This document shows positions 22,206-34,979 of a stretch of 64,000 bases of DNA, piece by piece. Positions within the stretch are counted from its first letter, which is position 1, and every line of letters begins with the position of its first letter. This stretch comes from Budorcas taxicolor. Lineage: Eukaryota > Chordata > Mammalia > Artiodactyla > Bovidae. A program made the position numbers and the translations under genes. The notes under the pieces are model-generated. The model made no database searches and was not told the origin of the DNA. It worked only from the letters and a program-made list of their open reading frames with translations. Location: assembly GCF_023091745.1 (NCBI RefSeq), contig NC_068935.1, forward strand, positions 63,202,724 to 63,266,723, given 5' to 3'.

Positions 22206-22849
22206 CTCTTCATTCTGGCTGTTTCCCATTATCTCCCTAGTCTCCCTATTTCTACCCTCACAGTCTCCCTTGCACAAGTGCCCTCCTCAGCCCCTCAGAT
22301 GTCAGCTCGCCCTCTCCTGGAGGCCCTAAATTTCCCTGCTGAGCCCTCTCTCCTAGAAGTTCCTTCCTCACCCCGCTTGATTGGGTTTTACCTTCCTCAT
22401 CAGCCGCATCTCCATGTGAACACCCTGCTCACCTGCCCTGAGGGCTCTGACCACCTGCCCTGAGCTGTCTGATCCCCCTGGTGCCGGCCTGGTTCTGCCA
22501 CATTGCGTGACTTTGGGATGGAACTGAGCAGGAAGGGCAGAGCTGTGGAGGGGAAGGCATTAATTTAAATAAACTTGGCAGACTTGTCATTTTCAGTGCA
22601 CTTTGCTATATAAAGGACTCCTGTTCCACACCTTCCTCTAAAGTGGAAATGCCCTTTATCTTGAGTCTTTTGTGCTGAGCACATATCATATATCACACTA
22701 AGCACTGTGCTCAGTACAGGGGACACAAAAGTGAAAATACACACAGTACAGCTCTTATAAATTATCTTGCAATTAACTCAGATTTCATTCACATATTTGA
22801 TTGCTAAGTGTTCAAAAGAAAGTTTTTTTTTTCTTACTTTGATCTGTGC

Positions 22850-23012
22850 ATCAGTTCAGTTCAGTTCAGTTCAGTCGTTCAGTCGTGTCCAACTCTTTGC
22901 GACCCCATGAATCGTAGCACGCCAAGCTTCCCTGTCCATCACCAACTCCCAGGGTTCACTCAGACTCGTGTTCATCGAGTCAGTGATACCATCCAGCCAT
23001 CTCATCCTAAGA
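22850..23012 (-). mobile_element. BovB 3' end (antisense)
   Basis: A TTCAG(TTCAG)n start, then TCCAACTCTTTGCGACCCCA and CATCCAGCCATCTCATCCT, is the reverse complement of the BovB 3' terminus. Confidence 0.92.
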
Positions 23013-23573
23013 ATACTGAATTATCTTGAGTGTTTTTATTATTATCTAGACTGGACAAAGATAAAACCTCTTACCATTTCATGAATCCAAATTTTGGAAA
23101 AGATTGTCATAGCTTAAATGTTTTACAGAACATTTAGTTTATAAGATGATAGCTCACTTCAGGCAATTTTGAAAGGCACATCTGTAGTCTTGATGATATT
23201 CACATACCCTTTGATTCTGGTATTTCATTTCCGGGAAATTCTGAAGGGAATAATCAGGGGTGTGCCTTAGGGATCATCTGCAAGGTGTCCTGAGCATCAG
23301 GGGGTGAGATGTGTCTTGGTGGAATCTCGCAGTGAGACAGTACATGGGCATTACCGTCGGTGCCTGGACAGATGGCAGCAGTCGTGGCAACGCAGGAGAG
23401 TACACACTTGGCCCCAATTATATTATGTAAAAATTACCTTTGTGCTTCTAAATTGGACATTTATAATCTTGTAGTAATTGTTTCTGGATTATGACAAGTT
23501 AGTTTTTAGGAGAAAAGTCACTGTCTACAGTCACTGTTAGTTACTGCTTTTATGGAGGTGTACTTTACATAAA

Positions 23574-23786
23574 GGGCTTCCCTGGCTTCTCGCTGGTAAA
23601 GAGCCCACCTGCCAATGCAGGAGACATGGGTTTGATCCCTGGGTCGGGACTATCCCATGGAAAAGGAAATGGCAACTCACTCCAGTATTCTTGCTTGGGA
23701 AATACTTATGGCCAGAGGAGCCTGGTGGGCTACAGTCCATAGGGCCGCAAAGAGTCGGACACAACTGAGTGACTGAGCATTATTCT
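23574..23786 (+). mobile_element. Bov-A2 SINE
   Basis: GGGCTTCCCTGGCTTCTCGC, CCTGCCAATGCAGGAGACAT and GCAAAGAGTCGGACACAACT are diagnostic. A partial A-monomer follows to about 23870. Confidence 0.93.
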
Positions 23787-25196
23787 AAACCAGTGGCAGC
23801 CTTTTTCTTGAACCTTATAGTCCACGGGGTTGCAGAAGAGTCATACAAGACTTAGCAACTGAACGACAACAACTGAAATATAAGAAAAGTCACAGATCTT
23901 GGTTTTTTATGTCTGATGACTTTTGACAGTTACATTCATCTGTGTAACTATCGCTCAAAACAAGAAGTTGTCTGTTTTTCTGCCAGTCGTATGTCATTAG
24001 ACTTCCAGCGCCTGGGGTCCAGGGACCCGGCCCATCCTTTGTACTGCTGCATATTCTGCCTGCAGCCTCACTTCCTGCAAATCAGTGAGAAATCTTCCCA
24101 GAATTGAGAGGTTTTCACACTGCATCATTGGCACCCTGGTGGTTGTCTAGTAACTAACAATCAACGAGAGACTCAAAAGTAGATAAAATACCTCAAAGAG
24201 ATATTTTTAGAGATGTGTTTTTTTTGTTGTTGTTGTTTGTTTTTATATATAATCACTTTGAAACCTCACGGGCCAGATGATAGTTTTAGTCACTGAAAGC
24301 TTCTAAGATGGAGGGCATACCGGTGATCTGGTGGTCGTCTGTGCCCTTCTGGCCAAGGAACTCAGACTCTGGTCCTTCTGTAAATGTCATGTTGTGTCAC
24401 TGACGTCTAAGTGAAGCCTGGGCCCAGAGTAGGGACTCACTGAGGGGGAAGTAGAGAGTCAGGGAGTGGACAGCAGGGTGCAGAGTGGGTCTGGGTGTGG
24501 GGTGTGTCCCCTGCTCCTTTACACCCGCCCTGCCCATCAGCATTCCTCTGGGAAGCTGCCGTCAACCCCAGGCTTTGCACTGGTGTTTGCTCTCTGCAGT
24601 AGATTTCTTAAGAATGCAAACATCAAATATAATAAAGCTGGAAAAAAGAATGCAATGCTGGGATGGGGAAGACAGCAGGGGATTCCAAGGGGCACAGTCT
24701 CAGGGACTGTGGGGAGCATTCCGTTTGAAGTGCACTCTGTGGACTGGCCTACTTAATGCTCACAGAAGCCCCACGGCGTAGGTGTGGCTGTCATCCTCAG
24801 AGGGGCTGCCTGGCCAGCCTGACTCACATGGCTATGGGTGGAGGTGGGGGCACATGGTCTCTCATTGAGGCCCCAACTGCTCTGTTGTGCTGGGTCCATT
24901 TTAATAGACTCTCTCTCCCACCTGGAATTATATCCCAGCTCTACTCCTGACCATGCGACTTCAGGCAATTCAGCTGATCTCTCCACCCTTCATTTTCTCA
25001 TCTGTGATGGTGGGGGGCCGGGGGAGTCTTTGAGTTTGGGCATAGGAAGTGTTAGCCCAGTGCCGAGGTTTGGGGATGCAAATAGTTTAGCAGTGGAAAG
25101 TATATTCCAACAAGAAAAAGCATTTGCCATTAAATACTCACTCAGCCAAGCTTCCATGAGCTCACCTGGCCGCTTGTCCACTTACTTGTTCTGTAG

Positions 25197-25380
25197 GCTC
25201 CCCTGAGTTCTCTGCTCAGGAGACCACCAGCACATTTTCAGAAGACACCCCCACAGCTCCTCCAGCAGTGGCTAAGAGTGGCAGCAGTGAGGAGGGGCCC
25301 AGGGAGGCTGGGTCCCCTGAGCAGGCATTCAGCAAGTAGCAAAAGTCACTCCCTGCAGGTTCCAGCACCAGCAGCAGCAG
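25197..25380 (+). pseudogene. PRRC2B: PRRC2B exon (SPEF..QETT region)
   Basis: It encodes SPEFSAQETTSTFSEDTP, then EEGPREAGSPEQAFSK, a TAG (25336-25338) in place of Tyr, and QKSLP before a CAG-rich end. The acceptor CTGTAG and donor GTAAAC are intact. Confidence 0.92.
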
Positions 25381-25984
25381 GTAAACAGGAGATGCTTAGC
25401 CCATATGGTAAACAGACCTGCCCCTCCATCTCCCAGGCCCCTTCAATTAAAGCAAACAACATGCACCCTCCTGTATCCCAGTTGCCAGCAAGGAGGTGGA
25501 GAGTGGGAGCCTTGGAGATCAGCCCCGGCCTTTCATTTCTCCAGGTAATTCATCCTCTGAATGCAAACCATTGTTGGTAGTTTACGGGCCATGTTGTCTA
25601 GTGTTGAAAGGAATGGTCGGTGGTGTCTGAGTGGTTTTTTCATTCAGAGTCGTACAACGTGGCTACTCTTCACGCTGACAGCAACCCCACCCTGGAGTCT
25701 CCACAGGGGAAAGAGGCCTGGGGGCTGTGTGGAGAGCACTAGAGAGGCATGTTGGCTTTGACTTAAGGGCAGAGGTTTGTAGGTTTCGTGTCAAACAGCT
25801 TTGGATTCTGGTCCTAACAGTGCTGCTTATCTAGCTGTGTGGGGCATTGGACAGGTCAGTGTGAAGCAGAAGGAATGAAGCCCTGACATTCTGCATGGCA
25901 GTGAGGGGTTCTTCGATGCCGGTAGACTAGTTTATAAGCAGTCCAGTAGTATCTTTATTGGTGTTCCCTCAATGTTTTTAAAAT

Positions 25985-26175
25985 ATTGAGTCTTTCTCTC
26001 TCTCTGTTTTGGCTGTGCTGGGTCCCTGTGGTGGCACATCAGCTTCTCCGGTTGCAGAGCATGGGCTTAGGTGCCCTGTGGCATGTGGGATCTTAGTTCC
26101 CTGACCAGGGATCAAATCCACATCTCCTGCATTGAAAGGTGTATTCTTAAACACTGGACCCCCAGGGAAGTCTGG
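25985..26175 (-). mobile_element. CHR SINE (antisense)
   Basis: GTGGGATCTTAGTTCCCTGA through CTGGACCCCCAGGGAAGTCT identifies it. Confidence 0.88.
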
Positions 26176-26206
26176 TAAATTATTGTTAGCAGTCAAAAAT
26201 TGTCAG

Positions 26207-26395
26207 AAAAGAAAGTGCTTAGTCATGTCCGACTCTTTGCGACCCCAGGCTCCTCTGTCCATGGGATTTTCCAGGCAAGAATACTGAAGTGGGTTGCCAT
26301 TTCCTTCTCCCGAAGATCTTCCCAACCCAAGGATTGAACCCTGGTCTCCCGCATTGTAGGCAGACACTTTACCATCTGAGACAGCAGGGAAGTCA
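26207..26395 (-). mobile_element. Bov-A2 SINE (antisense)
   Basis: TTAGTCATGTCCGACTCTTT, CAGGCAAGAATACTGAAGTG and AGACAGCAGGGAAGTC mark it. Confidence 0.92.
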
Positions 26396-26596
26396 GGGGA
26401 GTTCTGTCTCCTTACACCAAAATTTTGAAGTGATGGACCTTAAAGCCCTTGGCATGTCACAGCTCTGGGACAGACTGTGTTATAGCTCTCAGACAGATCA
26501 GAGTTAACAGCTCTGTGTTACAGCTCAGTTTTATTTAGAAAATAAAAGGAAAGTACATCCTGGAGGCATGAGAGCATGCTGAGCCAAAAGACGTGA

Positions 26597-26601
<5 letters not shown>

Positions 26602-26650
<49 letters not shown>
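26602..26650. repeat. (GA)n microsatellite
   Basis: An uninterrupted GA run ends in GCGAGCGAGCGA. It sits at the end of a transposon-like purine tract. Confidence 0.97.
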
Positions 26651-26656
<6 letters not shown>

Positions 26657-26659
26657 CCC

Positions 26660-28440
26660 CCAGCCTTTGGCTCCTTGTTTTGTATGTTTTTGCTTCCCCT
26701 GGGCCTGCCCTGTGTAAATTGGGCAAGCCATGAGTGCTCTTTGTTCTACCTGAGATTCTCACTCTGGTCCTCAGACCTTCCTTTGTTCTATTTCATGGGC
26801 GTTTCCCTTCCTTGTCTTTTAGCCACCACCATTCTGGACTCCTTTTTCCTATTCTAACTACCTAACAAAAATGTTCCAAAGTGTGGGTGCCCTGAGGAAA
26901 CAGATCAAAGTTTCCACCTTTCCCCAGAATTTTTTAAAGATGCCTTTACAACCTTCTCCCCAGACCCTATTTTTCTTGGGTTCTTAGGAAGCATTCCAGA
27001 GGCCCACTGTGGCCTATGTTCTAGAGACTTATGTACATTCATTGTGCTGTTGTAGTTTTGTACTGTAAGCAGGCACCATGCTCACTCCTCGGTTTGGTGA
27101 AGATTTATCGCCGACTGGAGAGATCTCTGGAGTCACTCCAGCCAGACACAGTCGTAACAGCTGCTCTAGGGAAGTCTTCTTGGGAAGGTAGGGATGGGCA
27201 GTGACAGGTAAATCCTTCCTGAAGAGTAGGAGGAAGTCTGAACGTGCCAGAGTAGCCTGAGGGAGTCTGGCAAACAGACTGTCTAGTCAGCTTCCCCTGG
27301 GGACCTGGGGTCTAAACAGGAGGAAGAGCTGTGGGCAGATCCTGGGAGAGCTCTGCTTACTGAGTGTCAAGTGCTCCTAAGAGGGGCTGTGAGCACCGGT
27401 TAGCCACCCAGGGAACCCAGCCCAGGCTGGAGTTGAGCCAGCAGGCTGGTAAGATAGGATGTGCTAGGTCAGCTGTCCTGCTTGTTTGACGGCACCTATG
27501 TCCAGCCAGGATGCTGGTTCAGGATGCACTTGTGAGGGAAGCCCCAGGGGTGCTGTGGACCAGGGTCTGAAATGAACCCTCACTAGGTCTAGGTCCTTGA
27601 GTTTTAATACTCTATTGATGTGTTATGTTCATCCATTTATGCAATGAACTTTTTCTGCACCACATCCGGTGGTACAGGTGAGTGGACTGCAGTGAACTTG
27701 GCACACAATCTCCTGATGTAGGGAGGGAGGCCACAGGAGAAACCACAGGAGAAACACCAGTGCAGTGAGAGCCGAGAACAGGGGACCTGATCTTTCTTAG
27801 AACCTGTGTCAGGCTTCCCAAAGGAAGTGCCCTTTAGGCTGAAACCTGAAGGAGGGGTGTGGGTGAGTGGGTTTGGGGCCCAGGGAAGAGATGGCCTAGC
27901 ATGTTTCCAAGGTCTGAAGCAGGTGGGCAGGCAGGTATGTGGACTGGAGGCCAGGGCAGTCATGGGAGGTTATGCTGGAGAGGCAGTTGGGTCAGGACCT
28001 GCAGAACCCTGTAGATCCCTGTGGGATTCCAGCTGTTAGATGGAGAGCTGTGGAGAACCCAGGAAGACTCCAGCCATGGTCAGGGCATCGGAGTGTGGAG
28101 AGTGGATTGAAGAGGCAGTGGGGGCTGGGAGCGGGGAGGAGCATCGGGGAGAGTTTCTCTTGGAGGTGTGCTGGTCATGTGTCAGCACCAAGAGAGCCTT
28201 TGATCTGTGTGAGCATCCAAGCTACCGTGTGTAGTCGGGGAGCCCCAGGGTCCCGTGTGACAATGGCATGACCATGCATCCATCCTGGGAGAGGGCCTGA
28301 GCCTGAACGTTGTCATGCATACACTGGGGCCTCCCCTCTCTGGTCTTCTGTCTGGGTGGGTTTTTCCTGGAAGAGTGTGTGTGCATGCACCGCAGACTGT
28401 CTGCTCTGCAGCACCTGTGCAGCCAGGTCTCTGTCTCTGC
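26660..28440. other. PRRC2B intron remnant, no exon seen
   Basis: I found no repeat family with confidence and no PRRC2B exon between 25380 and 28444. The sequence is GC-moderate and unique-looking. Confidence 0.4.
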
Positions 28441-28443
28441 CAG

Positions 28444-28612
28444 GAGCAGCTGTACAAGATGCAGCACTGGCAGCCAGCATACCCTCTGCCATCCCACCCG
28501 TAGCACACCTTCTACCCGCACCACCCCCAGATACTGGGCTTCTACATGGACCCATGGATCCCGCCCACTCAGGCCCCAGTGGATTTCTACCCCTAGGCCC
28601 TGCATTCCTCAG
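28444..28612 (+). pseudogene. PRRC2B: PRRC2B exon (EQLYKMQHWQP region)
   Basis: It encodes EQLYKMQHWQPAYPLPSHP, then stop TAG (28501-28503, was Gln), HTFYPHHPQILGF, APVDFYP, stop TAG (28594-28596, was Ser) and ALHSS. A 27 nt in-frame deletion is seen after LGF. Splice sites are intact. Confidence 0.95.
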
Positions 28613-28639
28613 GTAATCACCAAGGTGCAGTGGAAGGCC

Positions 28640-28805
28640 AGGATATGTGGTGTGGTCAAGGGCGTTGCCTTAGGAGGTAGACAGACCCCACCAGGATTCC
28701 AGTATGACCTCTTTGCAACTCACATATCCATTCTGAGTTTTAACTTCCTTGTTTGCAAAATGAGGGTATAATAGTACCTCTCCCAAAGAATTGTTAGGAA
28801 GAGAC
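28640..28805 (+). mobile_element. MIR-like ancient SINE
   Basis: TTCCAGTATGACCTCTTTGC followed by TTCCTTGTTTGCAAAATGAG and GGTATAATAGTACCTCTCCC follows the MIR core order. Confidence 0.6.
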
Positions 28806-28809
28806 TTTA

Positions 28810-31400
28810 AGATTATGAATCATAAATATTCTTAATTAATTTTCGTATCTCTGCCATGTAGTTTTGTCCCTCTTTCCATTCTTTAGTGTTCTTCGTGTTC
28901 TTTCTTTTCCTTGATTAGTCTTTCCCAAGGTTTGTCAAATGTCATTTTTAATGTCATTTTTAAAAATGTATCTTTTGAGGTTCTCAATTCCTCTCTTTTA
29001 TTTGGTTTTTATTTCATTAATTTCTGTCTCCCCCCATTTTTTCCACTGAAATTATTTTGTTATTTATCCAATTATGTTGGATGCTTAATTAGATCACTAG
29101 TTCCGAGTTTTCTGATGTATTTATGTCTCACCTGAGTTTATGAACCACTGAATTTTAAAATAACATTTTTATTATTGTTCAGTTCTAAATATTAGTCTGA
29201 TTTTGAGTGATTTTTAATGGTACGTTGTAAAATTTCCAAATACAGAGTTTTAATATCACCCGTATGATGCTAATTTCTACTGTGGCTGCCTTTTGGTCAT
29301 ATATCATGGTCTGTATGATATAGACCAGCAGTCATAATTTTTTTCTATTAATACCAGATAATAAATAGTTTAGTCGATGAACTGCTACTCCAGTTTTGCT
29401 GTCGTAGAACAGAAACAGCTACAGACAATAGTAAGTGAATGGGTGTGGGTGCTTTCCAGTAAAACTTTATTTTTAACAAGTGGCAGATCAAACTTCACTC
29501 AGGGGCTTGAAAAGAATGTATTCTCTTATTGGACATGGTCTGTTAAATTGTGCTTGCTAACTGTGCTGTACAAATATCATCACACTTTTTTATCCCTTTG
29601 ATAAGTTACTAAGAGGTGTGTGAACATTTTCCACTGTGATTGTGGATTTGTCAAATGTTATAAACCTGTCAGTTGTTGTTTTACCTACCTGGAAGTGTAT
29701 AGGCTTGGGATGACTGCATCTTGTTTCTTATATCTTTGTATAGCACATTTGTTACTTGGGTTTTCTACCTTTAATGTCTACTTTATCTGATCATAATTTC
29801 ATTCCAATTTTCTTTCAATTAGTCTTCGTGTGGTGTCTTTTTTCCCCAACTTTTTATTGTCAGCCTGAGCCCTTTTTGGAGGAGAATATCTTTGTAGATT
29901 TAAGGTACCCACATTGAGCATCTGTGACTTTAGTTGCCAAAGTTCTTCCCCTTGGATTGAGGGAGGGAGTGTCAAGTTTTCTGATTCTTTTTGTTTGTTT
30001 TCCTTCTACATTCTGTTTCTACTGTGAGTGGTTAGGTTAAATTCTAACAAGCAGCCTTGACTTAACAAAGGCTTATCAGCTTACCCTGAACCTGAGCTCT
30101 AATTCATGAGTCTTGTAATTTTTGCCTGGAATTTCAATTTTTCCCTTGTTTTGATTCTTACCAAATTATTATCTTTGTTCTTTTATTCAGTCTATACTTG
30201 TTCAGATCTGCCTGTATGTTCACTAGTTTCTTTGCTGCTTATCCTTCCATCTGGGTTCCATTTATTTTTTCAGAAGGTACATTCTGTCAAGGCCTCTAGG
30301 AAACTTTTTTGGCAAGACGTATTCTTCTCATGGGCTTCCCAGGTGGTGCCAGTAGTAAAGAATTCACCTGAAAATGCAGGAGACATGGATTCCATTCCTG
30401 GGTCTAGAAGATCCCCTGGATGAGAAAATGGCACCCCTCTCCAGTATTCTTGCCTGTGAAATCCCATAGACAGAGGAGCCTGACTGGCTACAGTCCATGG
30501 GGCCACCAAGAGTTCGACACGACTGAACAACTGAGCACTGTTTTTCACCTACGACCGCCTTTCTCTTGAACAATAGTGTAGCTGGTATAGAACTCTAGGT
30601 TTGCAGTTACTTTCTTTTAGGACTGTGAAGATAGTATTCCTTTTCTTGTGGCTCCTGTATCTGGTTTGTGTTACTTTAAGATCTCTCTGTCTTTGGTCTC
30701 CTGTAGTTCTTTCTCAAACTGCTGTGTCTAAGCATGTGTCTATATCTATCCTTACTTTATTCTGCTTAAAATTCATGGTGCTCAAATCTAAGGTTGTATG
30801 GCTTTCATCCCTTCTGGGAGTTTCTCTTATAATTATCATGTTAACTAGTTCCCTTTTTTCATTCTTGTATCCTTTCTTCCTAGGTCATCCACTTAGATTA
30901 TTTGTACTTATTGTGCTATACAAATATCTGCATCATGATCCTTCTCACTTTGCCTCCAAGTCTCTTGACTATATGAGAGCTGATTTATGTGGTACCTTCT
31001 GGGAAAATGCTTAGAAATATTTTCTAATTCCATGTTATCTCCAACTGTGTCTAATCTGCTGTTTTTATTTGTTTTTACTGTCCAGGGGGTTTTTAATTTC
31101 AGTGACTGTATTTTTATTACTAGACTTTTCCCCTCAGATTTTTATTCTTGTGTCTTGCATTTTTGTGAGTTTTCAGTTCTTTCTTTTATGCTTTTAATAA
31201 TGTAAACAGTAATTCTCTGGTGTTTAACATTTTGATCTGTTTGAAGTTCTTGGGGACAGTGCACGATCCTATGAACTTGCTGTGGGCTTGTGGTGGATTG
31301 CTTTCCCCGCAATGTTCTGGGGGTTTTGACTCATGAGTTCATTTCCAGCAGAGCTATTCTTACCTTGGGGGTTCTGTGTAGCTTTCTTTGACAGTGTATC
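28810..31400 (-). mobile_element. Ancient L1 (antisense), probable
   Basis: T-rich sequence contains old L1 antisense phrases, for example GTCTACTTTATCTGATCATA near 29780, the region near 30600-30700 and GTATCCTTCCAGGGTGGC near 31397. Boundaries are poor. A Bov-A2 SINE interrupts it. Confidence 0.55.
30332..30542 (+). mobile_element. Bov-A2 SINE
   Basis: GGGCTTCCCAGGTGGTGCCA, CTCCAGTATTCTTGCCTGTG and AAGAGTTCGACACGACTGAA identify it. Confidence 0.93.
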
Positions 31401-31404
31401 CTTC

Positions 31405-33010
31405 CAGGGTGGCTCTATGTTTTCCTCTGCCCGCCTAGAACTACCTTTTATTGTACCTCAGGAAGTTTCTGGAGAATTCTAGGAGTGTAAATCTGAACTC
31501 CAGTCTGCTGCCCCCAAGCCTGCATGAAAGCTGACATGTGGCCATGAATTCCTCACAGGGGACTGTTTTCCCTGCCCTGGCCCTGGCTAGGACACTAGCT
31601 CAGTCATCTCCCTCTCCTAAAGAGCATGAGGTTTTTTTTGTCTTGAAATTGAACACATAGCCCTTTGAGGGTCTTTGTGTAAGCAGCACCTCAGCTATAG
31701 CTCTCTGCCTTGTGCAGAGAAGCCCCATCTCTTGTCAGGAGGGTGAGGGGTCGGTGTTTAGGAGCACACCTATAGATTTCTGCATCTGACAGATGTGTCC
31801 CTGGTTCCCCTCTAGGGAGCCCTTGCTCGTGCCTCTGGCCCATGGCTCTTGCCCATGGCTGTGGTTTCAGCTCCCTGGGAGTTTCCTGGTTTTGGGGGAG
31901 CAGAGCTCTGCAAGTGAAATGTGTAATATGTTTTGTCCAGCGTTTTTGTGACAAGAGGTTTTTTTCAGGTAATATGAGCTGCCATATTGCCAAAAATAGG
32001 TCTGTGTAGTGCTGAACAGTTCTGCATACCTCGTAATCAATACTTAGTAACTGGTGTGTAATTTTAGGATTCCAGAGAGGGTCCTCACCACCACATGACT
32101 CAGACTACCTTTGTGCTGGAGTCATATATTGATCACATTTGGACAGAGCACTCCAAAACTGAAACTACTGGCCTGATGCAGAACCATTTTCCTGATCAGA
32201 TTATCTCAGCTTTAAAAACGGGCACAAAAACATTGGCAGCCAGTAATTAGCTTTGTGAAGTATCTGAAAAATCAGACCCTCTTTTCTACACAGACTCTGG
32301 CCCAATGGGAGACCTTTACTGTTGTCTACAGCATCCCATCAGGAAGAAGTGTACAGACAGGCCCTGGTGGGGGGTGCTGTCTCCCCGGCTGATTTGTATC
32401 TGATTGGACTGAGATGTCAGTGTATCCCTGTCTCCTTGGGCAAGTTAAAAGTTGAGTGTCATCTGTGTCTCCCTTCTGCCCTTCCCTGGATAGAATGTGG
32501 TATATTACTGTAAACTCAGGGGCAGAAACAAGCAGAGCTGAAGCCCAGACCCCTTTCTGAATCTTCTTGCAGGGTTTGGAGGCAAACAGATGCTGGCTCC
32601 TTGGTGTGTGTGGACTTCCTGGAGTGTAGCTCATCTTTCCTGTGTCTGTGCAAAAGACCCTCGGGCATCTCCCACTGCTAGCTGCCTGACCCCTTAGCTT
32701 TCTGCCACCAGCCATGAGCTCTCTAGTTGGTTGTGTCCTGTTTCCATTTGCCAGTTTCTTATACTCTTGAACATAGGGACTCTTCGCTTCAACATAGGGA
32801 CTCTTCATTGGGAACTAAGATTGGACCTCCAAGGTCTTTGAACAGGCCTTTCAGATTGTGTTGTGTGTGCCTTCAGAGGTTCTGTGATCAGATGACGTGA
32901 AGCAGGTGGGGTGCTGCATCTGCATGATGGTCAGGGCAGCTTGTCTCCTCTGGGCCTGTGGGCGGCCCATGGCTTGCTGAATGAGGTGAATGATTGGCTG
33001 ATTGCTTCCT
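31405..33010. other. PRRC2B intron remnant, no gene recognised
   Basis: Nothing is recognised with confidence. A 17 bp phrase AACATAGGGACTCTTC is directly repeated at about 32769 and 32791. Confidence 0.35.
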
Positions 33011-33014
33011 TCAG

Positions 33015-33230
33015 GATTGATGAAATCCATAAAGCCCCTGGATTCCCTCAGTGGGACTGGCTGTCATGCTGAGGACCAGTGCTGTGTGCCCCGCTGCTGG
33101 AAAGGAAGGTGACTGCCATTGATCCCGCCCCTGTGTGGAGCCCCTAGGGTTACATGGCCTTGCAGAGCAAGGGCTACTCGCTGACCCACCTGAAATCCAG
33201 TGACAATTTGGCCATGGGCGTGCATGTCAG
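33015..33230 (+). pseudogene. PRRC2B: PRRC2B exon (KVTPID..WSPEGYMALQSK region)
   Basis: It starts GLMK, shifts frame near 33090, then encodes ERKVTAIDPAPVWSP, a TAG where Glu is expected, and GYMALQSKGYSLTHLKSSD. The acceptor CTTCAG and donor GTGAGG are intact. Confidence 0.93.
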
Positions 33231-33589
33231 GTGAGGCGTTGTTTGGTCCTGCTGCCCTGCAGCTGAAGGAGGAATCTCGGTCCTCAGTGAGATGAACTCT
33301 GGGAGGAGGCCCTGTCCTGGGAGACACTGCCCTCAGGGAAGGGGTGCCTTGGGAGGGACCAGTGTGCTCTGGGGAAGGAGCGTGAGACGAGGATGGTTGG
33401 GTGCTTTCATGTGAGAGGCTCTGATGGTGACTGAAGGCCCAGGAGGAACCCTGGGGTCAGAGGCAAATCCCACAGAACCTTGGGGCAGGGCCACGGGGTG
33501 GGGTTGAGCGCATGTGTTATGGCTCATTCCTGTGAAAGTAAGGTGAGCTGGCAGAAGGGAGCACCCAGCTGTCCCAGGAGATGGGGCCT

Positions 33590-34974
33590 GTCCATGAAGT
33601 GGCTGAGGACGAGGACCAAAAGAATGACCCCATGCTGGCCAGTGTGGGCCCAGCCACCTCAGAGGACCAGGGCTCAGTCTGTTCCAGCTCGGACCATGCA
33701 GCCAGCCATCCCGAGGGGGAGAACAACCCTGGTGGGGCCCCAGAGGCCAGATCCTTCAGGGAGTCCAGCCACCCACTCGTGACCAGGAGGAATAACTGGA
33801 TCTTCATTGATGAGAAGCAAGGCTTTGGGGCCCGGGGGCCAGCCCGCAGCCATAGCCATGGTTTCTGAGAGTTGACCTTCCACTGACAGCCCACTGGTAG
33901 CAGCCTGTGGAGGGGTGGCATCTTCGGGGTGCTGGGCCTCTACAGTGGAAGCCAGAGGAGTGGCCAGGGCTGAGGTCTGCAGGAGTTTGAGGCACTGGAT
34001 GACTTCCCCCAGGACAAGCCCCAGTGGAGGTTCGCCAGCGAGACCCACAGCGAGTTCTCTGAGTAGGAGGAGCTTTCCAAGCGGCAGCAGCAGCAGCGAG
34101 GCACTGAGTCCGGGGATAAGGGCATGCTCCCAGAGTGGGAGGAGGCCACGGGAAGGAAGGGCGACTTCAGGGAGTCCTGCTGGTCTGGCAGGATGCACCC
34201 CAAGGACAACGGTGGGCCTGAGGCCAATAACTGAGGCCCCCAGGCCTTCAGGCGTGCCCTGCCCCCTGTGGCTGAGCAACTGTGTGTACGGCCAGAGAAA
34301 CTTTGCAGCGAAAGAGGTGGCCCCTTGATTGAGTCGGGGTCCTGGTGCCTCCTGGCAGGAGCCTGCATGTGGGGCCCAGCGGCCCTTAGACAGAGACTAC
34401 ATCCCAGACACCTATAGACGCCCTGATGCCTTGGGCTCCCGGGGCTTCAAGAATGGCTGTGTGGAAGCCAAGAGGGCCTTCTTCCAAGATGACCAGCAGC
34501 AGATTCTGAAAATGCCGAGAACTGGCCCTTCAGGCAAAGGCGGCCTCCGCACCAGGACAAGCCCTGCCACTTCCACCAACTCTGACGGGAATGGGAGGCC
34601 CAGGACCCGTGGGGGCCAAAGGATGAGCCACCCCTGCTGGCCAACCAGTGGCCAGGCCATCCCAGATGCTACCGTGGGGACAGGAGCATCAGCATGGGCT
34701 GAAAGTCCCCTGAGAGCAGCGACTTCAGCGAGAGGCAGGAGTGGAGGGACAGTCTGAACTGGACTCCCAGGCTGATGGCGACCCCTGGGGTAAGCACAGG
34801 TGAGAAGAAGGAGCGGGCCAAGCGGACCTTCTTGGGCCAGAGACCCCTGGTGGACAGCCTGAGCCGGAAGCTGGAGCCAGGAGGGTTTGGGGAGAAGTCT
34901 GTTAGGCTAGGTGGCGGTGACACTTCTTCACACTATGAGAGTCATCAGAATGGGATGTCTTTGAAAGCCAAAAG
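33590..34974 (+). pseudogene. PRRC2B: PRRC2B giant exon, 5' part lost
   Basis: Homology begins near VAEDEDQKNDPMLA and runs through RRNNWIFIDEKQGFGARG, FASETHSE and RDYIPDTYRRPDALGSRGF to KLEPGGFGEK and LKAKR. Early stops are TGA at 33868 and 33883 and TAG at 34063 (and others), several at former CGA arginine codons. The donor at 34975 reads GAAAAC where GT is needed. About 800 bp expected at the 5' side is absent. Confidence 0.94.
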
Positions 34975-34979
34975 GAAAA

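Noticed and set aside
33674..34279. A 201-codon minus-strand open frame
   Set aside because: It is antisense to the PRRC2B giant exon, whose GC-rich codons keep the opposite strand open. There is no family resemblance.
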